A stretch of 64,000 nucleotides of DNA, taken from contig JAAMXP010001782.1 in assembly GCA_019693395.1 (NCBI GenBank), positions 17,566 to 81,565 of the forward strand, given 5' to 3'. Every line of letters starts with the position of its first letter. The first letter of the stretch is position 1. The position numbers were made by a program, and so were the translations under genes. Origin of the DNA: Ettlia oleoabundans. Taxonomy: Eukaryota > Chlorophyta > Chlorophyceae > Chlamydomonadales. The notes beneath the pieces were generated by a model. That model was given only the letters and a program-made list of their open reading frames with translations, was not told the DNA's origin and made no database searches. Shown one piece after another: positions 34,001 to 46,200 of the stretch.

Positions 34001-37000
34001 GCAAAACCCTCGATACTTTTCATGGGTGGGTGGGTGGGTGAGTGAGGCACAAACACTGAGGGAGTCGGTGAATCTGTGGTTGGGAGGTAGCGATAAGCTG
34101 TGAGGACTAGACTGATGTGTGGTAGGATTTGCGTGAGCAGGCACACCCCCCTCGCCTGCCGGTGCTTGCATGCCTCATCCAGTTACAACATAACCCCCCA
34201 AACACCCTTTGCAGATGAGCCAACAAGTGGACTTGATAGCACAGCAGCGGCGGACATTCTGGTGAGATACAGGGGCACAGCCTGCAACCCAAGTCAGAGC
34301 CATGCGTATGCCGGCAGGCAGAACAAACGCAGTGTGGCAAGCTGGCACTGACCGCTGCCCACACCTGCCTGCAGGGGGCTCTTGGGAGGATGACACGGCT
34401 GGGCATGAACGTGGTGTGCGTGGTTCACCAGGCAAGCACTGCACCTGCTTGGGCCCCGTCGCTCGTGCAATGAGTGGGCAGGTTACACGCCTACTACTTA
34501 TTCCCAGTTCAAATAGCGATTCCCAGTGTCCCTTGTCTGCATACTTGACAATCTTTCCCCTCCTTCTGTCTGCTCTGTTCTCCGGGCCTCCTGCAGCCCC
34601 GCTTCTCCATCTTCCGCATGTTTGACGATGTGATGCTGCTGGGCAAGGGCGGGCGCCTGGTGTTCCTGGGGCACTCGTGCCTCGCCCTGCCGTACTTTGA
34701 GAGCATTGGCTTCACACTACCGCCAAATGAGAACCCGGCAGGTTTGTCAAATACTGCAGTGGTAGGTGTGAGCATTTGTTTCGGTGTGTACCAAGGAGCG
34801 CTAGCAAACAGGCATCAGCTCTGCAATCCCATTCGCCCTGTGGGGGGCCGTCGGGCTGTGGCCGGCGAGTGTACCGCTCACCAATGGCACTCCTCCCAGT
34901 CCATACATTCGTAAGAAGTCCGCCTCCCGCCTGCTGCAGACTTCCTCATGGACGTGGTCTGCGGCGCTGTGCCACGTCAGCAGGGAGATGGCGCCTTCAA
35001 GCCTTCCGAACTCTTCAGCCTCTGGCTTTCGCAAGGCGCCAGCTGGGTGCAGATGAACAGCACATTGGCAGCAAAAGGTGAGGGGCTCTGCTTTTGTGAT
35101 CTGCCAATGATCCACTGCCGCTGCAATTGAGCGTGTCACCGCATTGCAACGCAACTTGCAAGGGTTTCAAAGCTTTCTGCTGCCTGGTTGCCTCAGAGGA
35201 GGAAGCTGAGAAGGCCGCTGAGCAGGAGGTGGCAGCCCAGCGGGTTGTTGACCCCGAGCAGCTGCAGGAGCTGGAGGACCAGTTTGACGCACAGGATGCC
35301 GATAATGATGGTGGGTGGGGTTGCTTGGGCGGACAGTGGTGTGGCGCGATGGTTGAGAATTGGTTGTTCCTGGTTCAAGGGTCAGAATAAGTTTCAAGCT
35401 GTGGACCCGTACATGCAGGCATAATAGTACACTGAGCAATGGCCTTGTCTTCCAACACTTTGCTCTGGTGCAGGCTGCTTGGATGCACGTGGGCTGCACA
35501 AGCTGCTGGAGGGGCTGGGGCTGCAGCCCAGCGCACGCAGTGTGGCAGCACTGATGCGAGACCTGGCCACACCACGCACAGGTGGCGTAGTGGGCAGTGT
35601 TGTGGGTGCAAAATGCAGAGGTGTTGCTCTGTGCCCGGATGTCTTTGCAGCCAGGGCTTTCCTGTTTGCCCTCGAGCCTGCCTGCTCACCTGCGTTTTCT
35701 CTCTGTGCCTCTCCTTGCGGGCTGCCTTGTTCTTTCTGACAGGCCTGATCACCAAGCAGGCCTTCCTGTCGTATGTGCTGAGCGGAGGGCATCCGGCTGG
35801 GCCATCTCCGGCAGCCGGAGCAGCAGCCGGCAGCATACCGGCGCGCCAGCGACGTGCTGATACGATGTACCGGCAGTACAGTATCGAGTCGTACACAATC
35901 GCGGGCGCTTTGTCGGAGCTAGCTAGCGTAGCATTGACTCCAGGCATGCTTCAGGGTGCTACATCGTTGCGCGACCTGGCCATAACCCACCATGCACAGC
36001 AGAACCAGCAGGTGCAGACAGAGCGGGTGGAACCTGAGGGAGGGCAGAGGGCCCTCCCAGAGGATTGCAGCAGAAAGCCGGCTGACGGCTGCAGGCAGGG
36101 GAATGCGAGTAGCGTGCAGCCCAGCAGTCAGGTGGCATCACCGGCTGAGACCCCAATGCACCTACACTTGCCCAGCCAGATGCCCTCACCTTTCAGCCAG
36201 GAGCAGGGCCCTACTGTGCAGCCTAGCAGCGCCACTGGCTCACCCCAGCTGCTGTCACCCGCTTACCAGACAAAGAGTGTTTACCCGTCTGAGCCCAGCA
36301 TCAGTGCTAGTAGCGATGAATTGCAACAGCGTCAGGCAGAGCTGCCGCCAAAGGTGTGGCAGCAGCAGCTGCAGCACGCGCCAATACTTGTGGAGGTGCA
36401 GCAGCATCCTGGCGAGCGTCAGGGGCTGCTTGCCTGGCTGGGCCTGTCCGCGAGCAGCAGCTACAGAACAACCCCCGGTGCAGCTGCCCAGTTTGGCATC
36501 CTGCTGTTCCGCTCAGGTACTGAGCTAGTGAACCAGGCTAGTGTCGCTCTTGTCCTGCTGGGCCCTTGTGCAGTTGTGGACCTTTAACTCCAGCCCCTTA
36601 TTGCTTCGCTTGCACACAATGCTCTGCTTCGCTCAAGCAAGCTGTCTCGTTAGCAATTTGTGTGCAGGCATCAAGTGGGTGCGCAACTGGACGGGAAAGA
36701 TGATGGAGCTGCTTCTGCTTACATTAGCGGCGGTTGTATGTGGTGAGATGTGCAGTACGTGCAACTGTTTGTTCCCTCTCGCATGCAGCCAGAGGCAGCT
36801 CCCCCTACTTGTTTGCATGCCATTGCGCAAAAACGTGCAATGATCATTTGTCCCTGCTGGCTGCTTTTTTACCCTTCATCTGTTCTATTCCCCCCCTGCA
36901 GGCGTGATGCAAGGCCCAGGCGGGAATGAGTGGAAGGTTCGCAGCAATGCAGCACTTGCCTTCCTGGCACTGGGCCTGCTGAGCGGCGCCACCGCACTGC

Positions 37001-38287
37001 CGCTCTTTGGCTTCTCAGCGCGTGTTGTGTGGTGGCGGGAGCAGGAGCGTGGCGTCAAGCCCCTGTCCTACTTCCTGGCTGCCACAGCCGTGAGCCTGGT
37101 TGGTGAGTGGGGCGGGTGAACATGTGGGGGGCCAGCACAAAGCGGCAAACAAGCAGGCAAGCAGCTGTCGTCTAAAAGGGCAAGCTTACCACCACCAAAT
37201 GTCAAATTTTGGAAACCCTGTTATAGGTGCCGCATTGCCAGGTGCTGGACCGCTGCCTGCATTTTCATCTTCTTGCCTTTTCGTGCCGCACGTCGCTCGC
37301 ATTCACCTTAAAACATGTAATCGAAGCGTCCTTACCGCCCACCGCCGTTCTGCAGACGTGGCTGTTCAGCCGCTGGTGTTCCTATCCATCTACTACTCCA
37401 TGACCCTGCCCGCTATACCTTTTGTCCAGCTGTACGGCGTGGGGGTGCTGGTGGTGTGGTTTTCCACGGCACTGGGGCACCTCATGTCTCTGCTCATCCC
37501 ACCCGCAACCTCACTGCTGGCAACCATATCCCTGCTGATGATAACGGGGGGAATGCTCAACGGTGTGAGCCCCAACTACCGCGACATGGGACCAGCCCTG
37601 CGCGCCCTCACCTCCGTCTCTTACAACAGGTGATCCCAGGGGAAGGGCAGGCCAGCGCTTACTGTCACTAAATCAACCCTTTGTCTGAGGCAAACAACGG
37701 TTCTTCGGATGGTGGCATGCACGCCTGACACTCCCTCCAATGCTGCCACCATTGGTGGCCTACTCCTTCCTTGTAGATGGGCGATTGAGATTGTCAGCAT
37801 TCTGTCTTTCAGTCACTTCCCGCCTTGGAGGTGGCCGGCTACCAAGACGGCTATGAACCAAGCAGGTGTGAAAAACATGCTTTGGCTACAGACTGCATGT
37901 TTGCCCAAAGCAGCACATTTACCGCCAAGTCTGTTAAGCTGCAGTTTGGTTGGTGTTGGCCTGCTTTAGTCCACTGCCATGAGCCAGGAACCAACCAACA
38001 CAAGCCTGCCTGCAGGATACTGCGGGTTGTACAAACTGGATGTGGATCCGGAAGATCCGGAGCCAGCCATCACTTTCTCCGGGCCGCTAGACAGTGCCCG
38101 CCTGCTGGACATTGCAGACTACTGCGCTAATGCCGTGCCCCGCGCCATTGTTGTTATGCTGGCATTGGGATTCATCATGCGGGTGCTCACTGCCCTTGCT
38201 GTGGCCTACTGCTCCCGGGGATTGCGCCTAAGCCTGGGTTTCATGCCACTGGCACGCTGGGTGCGTGGCTCACAGCATCGCCGCTGA
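31050..38287 (+). CDS. ABCG (white/brown) half-transporter with Cys-rich lumenal head and EF-hand-like insert
   Basis: Twenty-three exons joined in phase give 1300 residues: 31050-31265, 31368-31645, 31789-31894, 31974-32134, 32244-32359, 32519-32708, 32871-32984, 33127-33307, 33512-33637, 33759-33821, 33968-34025, 34215-34261, 34375-34431, 34597-34741, 34940-35077, 35197-35310, 35474-35581, 35743-36516, 36668-36742, 36902-37102, 37356-37629, 37777-37865, 38016-38287. Signal peptide, then CPAGFYCPSP-type Cys-rich repeats as in plant ABCG24/28, a membrane helix (YSGFVILASLLVALWLCYALLV), Walker A GPSGAGKTT, signature ISGGQRKRVNIG, Walker B ILFMDEPTSGLDS and H-loop VVCVVHQ. A linker then carries an EF-hand-like loop DADNDGCLDARG and a Ser/Gln-rich stretch. 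The C-terminal membrane domain follows (VFLSIYYSM, SLLMITGGMLNG, GYCGLYKLD). The substrate is unknown. The intron at 34432 starts with GC. Confidence 0.88.
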
Positions 38288-39118
38288 CAGAACAAGCAGC
38301 AGCAACAGCGGGGCGACGCGGTGAGCAGTGGAGTTGTGCTGCGCTCCAACAGCAGCCCTGCTCCAACGCAGCCGTAGTGTATTTGCCTCACCCAACCGCA
38401 TAGTCAACCGCAGCTGATGAATTTATCGACATGTCAGCAGCAAACAATGTATTAAACACGAATCCAACCTTGCATGTTGAAGAGGATCCACTCAGTGCAA
38501 TTTATGTGGCACATTAGGCGACTGCCGCAGCAGTGGTTGAGTTGAGATTGCATAGCCTCTGCTTACTCTGTAGTATTGTAGATAACATGTATGTAGAGAT
38601 GTGAAGGTATTAGACCTTAAAGCAGCCTCGACATGGTCATAGGTGCCTAACAGCAGAAGCAACCCAAGTAGCATCCAGCGCCCAGCGCGACGAGTTTGGC
38701 GGGGCAACAGCGGCATGCTGGGCACTCACTCTGTTCGCCGCTGTGCTGCGTATTGATTGCCATGTTGATTGTTTAAAGGACAACTGCACCGGATGTCTAA
38801 ACGAAAGGTCGGGTGATTTGGTGATGGGGTAACGGGTTCAAAAAAGCAAGTGCGGGGCTCACGACTCCAACATGCGCTGAAGCGTCTAGCAAGCATTGGG
38901 CGTTGGCCATCATGTTGTGTATGAAAGCGGAGAGGCACAAGCAGCGTTTTCCAGCCGTGGAGTGCATGCTGCGTCACCTTTGCGTGTGCAAAACACAAAA
39001 TCGGCGACCACCCAACTGCTGTGTTTGCCTGCAATCAACTTCGCAAGCCTTGCCCAGACATTTTTACTCAACAAAGGGCGTCTTGAGCACAGCGCCAACA
39101 GCTTTCACGCCGCCGAGA
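38288..39118. other. ABCG 3' UTR and 5' region of the next gene
   Basis: This is an intergenic stretch. The only possible gene inside it is the short minus-strand ORF listed separately. Sequence near 38395-38600 is AT-rich, and the ABCG poly(A) site is probably there, though no clear TGTAA was found. Confidence 0.4.
38492..38716 (-). CDS. Possible small membrane/secreted peptide ORF
   Basis: An unspliced ORF of 74 residues starts at an ATG and opens with basic residues followed by a hydrophobic core (MLLGLLLLLGTYDHVEA), like a signal peptide or single membrane anchor. The rest (TSLHTCYLQYYRVSRGYAIS) has no known motif. A GTCTAA donor-like site lies within it, so it might also be a first exon. 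With no homology visible this is a weak call. Confidence 0.2.
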   Translation of the reverse strand: MPLLPRQTRRAGRWMLLGLLLLLGTYDHVEAALRSNTFTSLHTCYLQYYRVSRGYAISTQPLLRQSPNVPHKLH

Positions 39119-41271
39119 ATGGCGGCGTTCCTGCAGAGTCCTGCCGCGTCTGGCCGTGAAGATTACTGCCACCTGCTTACGTCGCCCGCGCAGCAACCCT
39201 GGGCTTTGTTCGCTTCGCCAGCACCCGCGGTGCAAGAGGGCCGGCTCTCCTTTGACGTTCTGGCCTCTCCGGGAGCTGTTGCGGGCGACGGCTTGCTCAA
39301 AGGTGCGAGCTGCGCACGGGGTCAGGGCATAGCTGAGCCACCGCGGCTTTGGCTGTCGCCCGCTGGCGACATCTGCCCAGCCGGTGTACACCCACAAGTA
39401 GGTGCTTGAAGCGTCACACAATCCTGACCCACCGTTCATTTGCTTCAATGCAGCCCGCTCCGCCTCACACCTGGAATTGTTCACGCTGGCTGGAGTTGAG
39501 CGCCCCAAGTTTAGCGGCACGGCGTCAGTGTCCGCCTGTGATGCTGCTGCACAGCAGCAACAGTTGCATGAGCTGCAGGCAAAGGTGGTGGCCAAGGTAG
39601 TCGCGGCAAAGCAGCAGGAGGTGGGGCAGCTGGTGGCAGGCGTGGCGGCCAAGTATGGGCTGACTGCTGACTATGGCAAGGCAGAGGAGACAATCAAGGC
39701 AGTGTGGACTGAACAGGCAAGTGGCTCGACATGGGGTTGGGCCTTTCTTTTGCTGTCCTCCTCAGGTTGTTTGAGGATGACTCTGCTATGGGCTGGGTTG
39801 ATGAAGTGATGGGTGCTTCATGATGCTGGTCAAACAGTGCCCCAAACGTCTTGTAAGGCCTTCGCGCCCATCAGCGAACACCGATGCCAGATTGTGTGTT
39901 GGCTCCGACTTATTTTACAGAACCGCATTTCCCGTGCCGGCGCTGCGGCAGACACGGGGGCAGGCGCAACAGCCAAACAGCCAGCTGGTGCCGCTGAGGA
40001 GCCCACCCTGGGCAAGGGCTCCAGCGACCATGCCTCCTGCGACGAGGAAGCAGGCCAGCAGGCCACTAGCACTCTCAAGGTGAGTCAGCAGACGACCCTG
40101 CAGCACCCAAATCATGTGCGCGCTGCTGCTCCGAGGAAACTTTTGCTGAACTGTTGCCGCAGGAGAACAGATTTTCGTGCGCATTGAGACGAAGGAGCCT
40201 GCATCAATACTAAACAGCCTAAGTTTGCATTTTCGCTGCAGGCTGCGACTCTAATGGCGGTCGGCAACACCCTCAAGCGCCCCCTTGGCAACCAGCCCAG
40301 CTTCTCGTTCCCTGCACCGGTGCACCCCAGTCCAGCTGCGGCTGCAGCAGGGGATGATGCAGTGCTGAAGCGGCGTCGCGTGCAGTATGATCGCATGCGT
40401 GAGCTGGAGGCGCAGGTGCAGCGTGTGGGCCACCTGGGGGATGCACTCAGCCAATCACTGCGCCAGGCAGAAGCCCAGGTTGGTGGCAGCATGCAGCTTT
40501 CAATCAAGACTGAAGGCACACAAACACAATGGGACCGAATTTTGCAAGGATGTGTTGACGATGCTTGATTCATGTTGCTGGCAAGCACTGCTCATGCGGC
40601 CCGCATGATGAGCGCCCTTTACAACCTCACCAACAACAGCTGTGGTCTCCTGCCCGTTTTGCTGCAGCACATGGCCGCTACCCTGGAGAATGAGCAGCTG
40701 TGGAACGCACTGCTGCACATCCATGCCTCCTTGCGGGCAGCCCATGCTGCGCAATTGCGGCAGCAGGTGGCCATGCACGCGGCCGCAGTGGCTGCTGCCC
40801 TGCCGCCTCCTGTGCCCATGCAGGAGGTCGACCCCTCGCCCAACATGCTGTTTGGACTGTTCAGCCCAGGTATGGTGACTGTTGGCATTGTTTTATGTTC
40901 CCAAGCAGACACTAGGACATTTTGCGGCCTCAGTTGTCAGCAGATTCTGACTGTGGTATGCCCCTCTTGCCACTGTGGTTCTGATGTGGTCACAGAGTCT
41001 TTGCACTGCCCTTGGTTGTTCACCCCGTCCACCTCATCTCTTCCCCATGGTCCCCCCCCCTGCAGATGCAGACGAGCTGGACGCTGCTTGCGGCATGTTC
41101 ATCTCACCTGCCAAGCCATACACCACTGCTGCTGCTGGCAACAAGCCGCGCAAGCTGTTTAGGGACGACACCACCAAGCCACCGGTGCGTGCAGGCAACG
41201 AACACCCAGCGCTGGCTATGGGGGACCTGCCTGTGGAGCTGTCGCCCGCGCTGTGGGTGCAGGCGGCCTGA
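39119..41271 (+). CDS. Unrecognised nuclear-type SP-rich protein
   Basis: Six exons: 39119-39302, 39454-39716, 39921-40079, 40242-40478, 40668-40869, 41066-41271; 416 residues, phases consistent. I do not recognise the family. Repeated SP sites stand out (LQSPAAS, LTSPAQQPW, FASPAPA, VLASPG, LFGLFSP, FISPAKP), as expected for a proline-directed kinase target. KRRRVQYDRMRELEAQVQ looks like a nuclear localisation signal running into a coiled coil. ELQAKVVAKVVAAKQQEVGQLV and LENEQLWNALLHIHASLRAAHAAQL are further amphipathic helices. The C-terminus is Pro/Lys-rich. Intron 2 begins with GC after GAACAG. A cell-cycle or chromatin role would fit the composition, but that is only a guess. Confidence 0.72.
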
Positions 41272-42024
41272 GTCGCGCACTTTTCAGCGGCCACCTCAGC
41301 AGCCAGGCCACCCATATATGCAGCTTGCCTTTCTGGCTGGCACATCTGTCAGCCCTTGCTGGATCTTGTTAGGCGTTCCCCTCGCCATTGCACTACCGCC
41401 TGTCAAGGGCCAAATGCTGCATTGCATGTATACATTCTGGCTGGCTGCCGCCGGAATGCGTCCAGCCTTCTCGTTTCCCTGCTAGATTGCCAGTAGATGT
41501 GTATTGTGTGGGAGCCCTGCTGCTCTGTACTTCTCCCTCCCTCTTCTCATCATGCAACCACTTTGCTGCTTGCCATTTGAGGCAGCTGACATTCGCCACT
41601 ATGTCCAGTCGTCCCGTGCCTTCGTTTGCAAGTTGACGCCTGATTTGGCGTCTCACAGACTTTGTCTTATCGAGTAAGAATTCGAGGCCTCCTGCCATTC
41701 CTGGGACGGTTGACGGCCTGCGGGGCATTTCCTGTTGATTGGCCTTTTGACGTTGCTTGTTTGACCACTCACCCTAGCACATTGCTGGCTTCTTCTTGTC
41801 CATCTTACCTCTTTGTAACACTTGACAGGTTTGCTGCCTGAGCATTGTCGGTAAAATACGCAGCACCAAAACGCAACTGTTTGCCATACCGAGTCCGCCA
41901 CGCTGTGCCGGCCATGCTCTGCCTAGTGATTCCTGGACGATCTGGCCAATGAAGATGCCGGATTGCTACCCGAGTGAGGGCTTTTAATACAGTCGTGAAA
42001 GCGGAGCAGCGGCAACGGTGCCAA
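41272..42024. other. Intergenic, 3' UTR and INSIG-like gene 5' region
   Basis: No convincing exon is seen. A TGTAA at 41814-41818 lies in the sense orientation for the SP-rich gene, but far from its stop. Open frames on the minus strand show no recognisable protein. Confidence 0.4.
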
Positions 42025-43094
42025 ATGCGCGCTCTGCTCGGAGCAGAACACCTAGCGCCGTGCTTGCTTCTTGCCGGAAACCGTAGGATTGGAGTCAGGT
42101 CGCGGCCATTCAAGCAACGACTCACAGCTACATGCCTGCAACCTGGAAGTGTCCAGCCGCCGGCGCTGGCGTCACAACATGGTAGGTAGCTGACAGAAGG
42201 GGCTCTGGACAAGCATAAAAATGTATGAATATGTCCGGACTCGTGCAAATATGGACTGTTGTACTTCGTTTTGCAGAAAAGCAGAGTATATATAGCCTGA
42301 GCTGGCTCTGGCGCCAGTCTCTGGTGATGGGCCTGGCATCCAGTGTGCTGGGGCCCCTGTGTGACGGCCAGCATTCTAGCCACGATGTGCTGCACTACGC
42401 TGACCCGGTGCAACTTGAAATTGGGCCCTTGAGGCTAGAGACGTGTTGGTGAGCAAGTGCTGGCGTTATTTATCTGCCACGACTATGGCCGGGCATGTTA
42501 GCAGCAGTTCGTAGCACCTCATGCCTGTTGGGATCCCATCTAATCAGGTGACCTAATGTCAGCGCTGTGCAGCTCTCCAACGCCTCTTCCCACCCATGCA
42601 GGTGGGTACCTCTCCTGTTTGCGCTGGCAGGCGTCATCCTTGGCGTCTCTCACCCGCTGCTGGATGCCTGGCAGCAGGAGCGGGGAGGCCAGCAGCCACG
42701 GGGTGGCATCAGCCCCTCCTGGTCGTTTGTGCTGGCAGTCATTGTGCTCTTTGTGCTGCAATACGCCTCCTCTGGCACCCTGGAGCAACCGCTGTTGGGA
42801 CAGACGCTGTTTGGCGGCGTTCCGACCCTGGATGCACTGCTGTTGGGCGTGGCAGCTTCGCTGTGGTGGTCCTTTGATGGCACCCCCCAGGGGCTCTTCA
42901 TGGCAGGCCTCACTGCTGTGGCTGGTCCAGCTGTGGAGATTGCGCTGATCAACGTGTTGCATCTCTACTCCTACACACATCCAGCGGTGCTGGGTGTGCC
43001 CACTTGGATCCCCTGGGTGTATGCAGCAGGGGCGCCCGCGGTGGGCTCCCTGGGCCGCCGAGTCAGCAGCAGCATCTTGAAGCGCAGTACGTGA
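42025..43094 (+). CDS. INSIG-like multi-pass membrane protein
   Basis: Three exons, 42025-42181, 42277-42448 and 42602-43094, give 273 residues. The first 50 residues (MRALLGAEHLAPCLLL, then Arg-rich) resemble an organelle-targeting peptide. The body matches the INSIG fold: CWWVPLLFALAGVILGVSHPLLD, WSFVLAVIVLFVLQYAS, the key LWWSFDGTPQGL, then LHLYSYTHPAVLGVPTWIPW and AAGAPAVGSLGRRV. These correspond in order to the WWVP, LWWTFDRSRSG and YTSPDF/GNIGRQ segments of animal INSIGs. Animal INSIGs sit in the ER and retain SCAP or mark HMG-CoA reductase for degradation. No algal partner can be inferred here, and the apparent targeting peptide could instead send it to the plastid envelope. Confidence 0.65.
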
Positions 43095-43282
43095 GAACAC
43101 CTAAGCTCTGCATCATGTCAACACCAAATGTTTCCCTTCCCAATGTTTCTGCTGTTTAACTCTACTCCACCTCAGCCTCACCAAGAATGGGAGTTGGACT
43201 TAACCTGAACTGCACCCATCGCATTTGCCTCTGCTTGTTGCTACTTAGAAGTACTTGCATGTTATCGATATACACTGCCAAC
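43095..43282. other. Short convergent 3' gap
   Basis: These 188 bases lie between the ends of the INSIG-like gene (+) and NDC1 (-). Both 3' UTRs must fit here or overlap. Nothing else is visible. Confidence 0.5.
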
Positions 43283-46200
43283 CTATCTTTTTGTCATCCC
43301 GTCCAGCAGTACCCGCAGCTGTTTGCTGGCTCCCTGGGCCCAGCTGCCGGCCACCCGTAGCTGCTGCTCCAGCGTGGGCTGGCGGTACAGGTAGGCGGCG
43401 CGGCGCAAGCCTGCCGCCAGTGGGCCTTCCAAGGTGACGCCATCTGCTGCCCCGCCATAGCTACCACTCAGCTTTACGCCCGCCACCTTCAGCAGCTGGC
43501 CCAGAGGCCCAGCCGCCTGCACTGCTGCCGACAGCGGCGGCGGCACGGGTATGGGCAGCGTGACAGCACCGCTGGTGGTACCCAGGGACATCATGTCACC
43601 CAGGTGCTGGTAGCTGCAGGAAGGGTGGTGGGTGGTAGGCAACACTGGATTGGTGAGATGAGGTAGTGGTTACTGGAGTGGAGGCGATGGCGGAATGGAG
43701 CAAGCAGGAGAACAGTATGTGAAGAAGCTTCGGGACAGCTTGCTACAAGGCGCAGCTCATGCTCCGCCCCGCCCTACCAGCAGAACTGCCCTTTTTGGCA
43801 CCATGGCACCCGCACCTAAAGGCCAGCAGTGGTTTGTTATTGATGGAGGCCCACAGGTTCCAAGCCACGTAGTCAGCCTGCTGGAAGGCCACCTGGGCGG
43901 TGGCAGGCAGCGACGGCTGCTCCCGACCGCCGCTGCTGCAGGCGGCGAAGGGAGCGAGGGCAGTGTTGGGGTTGTGGGGTGCCTGGTTATCAAAAGCATA
44001 TCGGGCAGGTAAGACCGGAGTAGTGATAGTCAGCAGAATGGCTGATGCCGCCATGACTGTCCATTCCGGCAGGCATCCAGAAAGTCCAGCCTGCCAGTTG
44101 CTGGCGCAGTCAGCCAGCCAACTAAGGCAGCTGTGTGCCCACCTGACCGAGATGTCTCCCAGCGCAAACACTCGTTCATGTCGCAGAGCACGTAAAGTGG
44201 CGTCCGTCTGCATAGCACCGCGCTGATTGATAGGGAATGGCAGCTGCAGTCCGGCTGCCTCAGCCTTGCTCATTGGTGCCTGCCCTGCGGTCCACAGCAC
44301 CAAGTCGGCTTCCAAGATCTGAGGCAGTGGGGAGCGGGGAGGGGATGGGGGGCGGAGTGGGGTGCTGCGTGGGGTCCTGGTATGTGGGGTGCGACAAGGT
44401 GGGTGAGTCGGCAATACAGGGGTGTGATGATTCCAAGAGTCAAAATATACATGTATGTGATAAGGCGGGGAATGAAGCCACGCAAACCAGCAGACTGTGG
44501 GGTAGAGGGGATTACACTGGTTGCACCATCAAGCTGTGCATGCTAATGCATAGCTCTAGCAAACCATGTGCGGCAACCTGGAGCAGCCAGCCATCCTTAA
44601 ACTCTCACCTCCTGCTGCCCCGTGCTATCTTTCAGATAAACAAGCCGTTTGGCTAAATCCTCTTCCCCGTTGCTGCCGTTGCCGCTCAACTCGCTGCCAT
44701 TGCTTCTGCCGCTGGCAGTGCTACTGCTGTTGCTGCTGCCGGCCTTTCGCATTTCTGTGACCTGGGCTCCTGACAGTATAGACACACCCTGGTCCTGAAG
44801 CACTCGCCGTGCCGCCTCTCGGTTCCCCTGCAACAGTCAGCCGCAAGCGACAGACAGTGGCTTCACGCAGAACACTGCTCAACAGTACACGCAAATACCA
44901 CCACTGGGCACAGGAACAGGGAGGAACACCGAGGTAGCGGGCCTGCAGTCAGCTAGGCATGCTCATGCACTGCTGGCGCAATTTGCAACAGGCAGCAACA
45001 TTTCAAGCAGGTGCGCACACACACGCCCACTGATACTGTGCACCAGCACCATCATACCTGCGGCGAGCTCTGCAGTATGTCTTGCGAGGAGGTGACCAGT
45101 TTTATACGAGCACGGCCCTTCAGCCGCTCGGCTACCACCGCCGCCAGCTCCACACCGGCATACCCGCCGCCCACCACCACAACCTCAGGGTATCCCACAC
45201 ACTCCTCAACCAGCTGTAGGCGGGTGGCCACCTGCAATGCGATTAGGGGCGAGGAGGTGTATGGGTCAGCGTAGGGTGCACTGAGGCTGGGTCAGCCCAC
45301 CATGGAGATGCACCACACATGCAGCGCAAAGGATCAGGGCTCACTCCTGCCTGCACGTCTGCCTGCCCGCCTGTCTGGCTGGACAGCTGGCAGCCTGTTC
45401 TCCCCCGTTCTCACCCGCTGTGCATCCTGAAATGTCGCAAAGGGCAGCGCGCATTCCTTGACTCCGGGCACACCAAAGGTTGCGGTCTGGGCCCCCAGGG
45501 ACACCACCAGCCAGTCATATGGCACCGAAGCGCCGTCAGACAGCGTCACCACACCGCCACCAGTGCTGCCACCATCCTGCAGGTGCCAAGCGGGTGTGGG
45601 CGGCAGGTACTTGTGGGCCGCTGGCACAGGCAAGCACGTAGGCTGCGCCTTGACATGCGCTTTTGATATACTAATGACTTGTTTGGTGGAGAAGGAACGC
45701 AGGCGCCGGCTTGCAGCATGAACTGCCCAGCCTGAGCCAGCAGCTGGGCAAGAGGCACAAACGGGGCCCCACGACACCCTGCTCCATGCACCTGGGTGGC
45801 CTTCTCCAGCTGCACGGATTCCACACGGCCCTGCATGAATGTGACTGGGTAGGGTGCCAGCAGCTGTGCAAAGTAGGGGGCCACCTCCTCCTCGCTCGCA
45901 GCGCCGCTCAGCAGCTCGTACAGCAGCGGCTTGAACACAAAGCGGTCGCTCTGGTCAATTAGAGTAACCTGCAGCAGAGTGGATCCAGGGGCTGGGTGGG
46001 TAGTTGGGCTTAAAACCCTTCAAACGAATGGTTTGTACGGTGCTTGCATACGAGCGTCCCTAGATCAGGGACCCTAAAGCCAACCATTGACAACAGCCAC
46101 GGAAGGTCCCTAACAACAAGCACAGCGGGCAGCGCTGGCCCCTTGCTTGTGCTGCCTTGCCTTGGGCTTCGTGCCACGAGGCCATATCAGGCTCTCCAGC

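Noticed and set aside
37777..37865. Apparent frameshift or 20-base intron (GTCAG...TTTCAG) in exon 22 of the ABCG gene, suggested by another frame that reads LPALEVAGYQDGYEPSR.
   Set aside because: The first frame (RWAIEIVSILSFSHF...) runs to the GT donor at 37866 and joins exon 23 (GYCGLYKLD) in phase with normal splice sites, so no frameshift or ultra-short intron is needed.
41805..42413. 203-codon minus-strand ORF.
   Set aside because: It is antisense to the first exons of the INSIG-like gene, has no splice or start context, and its composition is that of a shadow frame.
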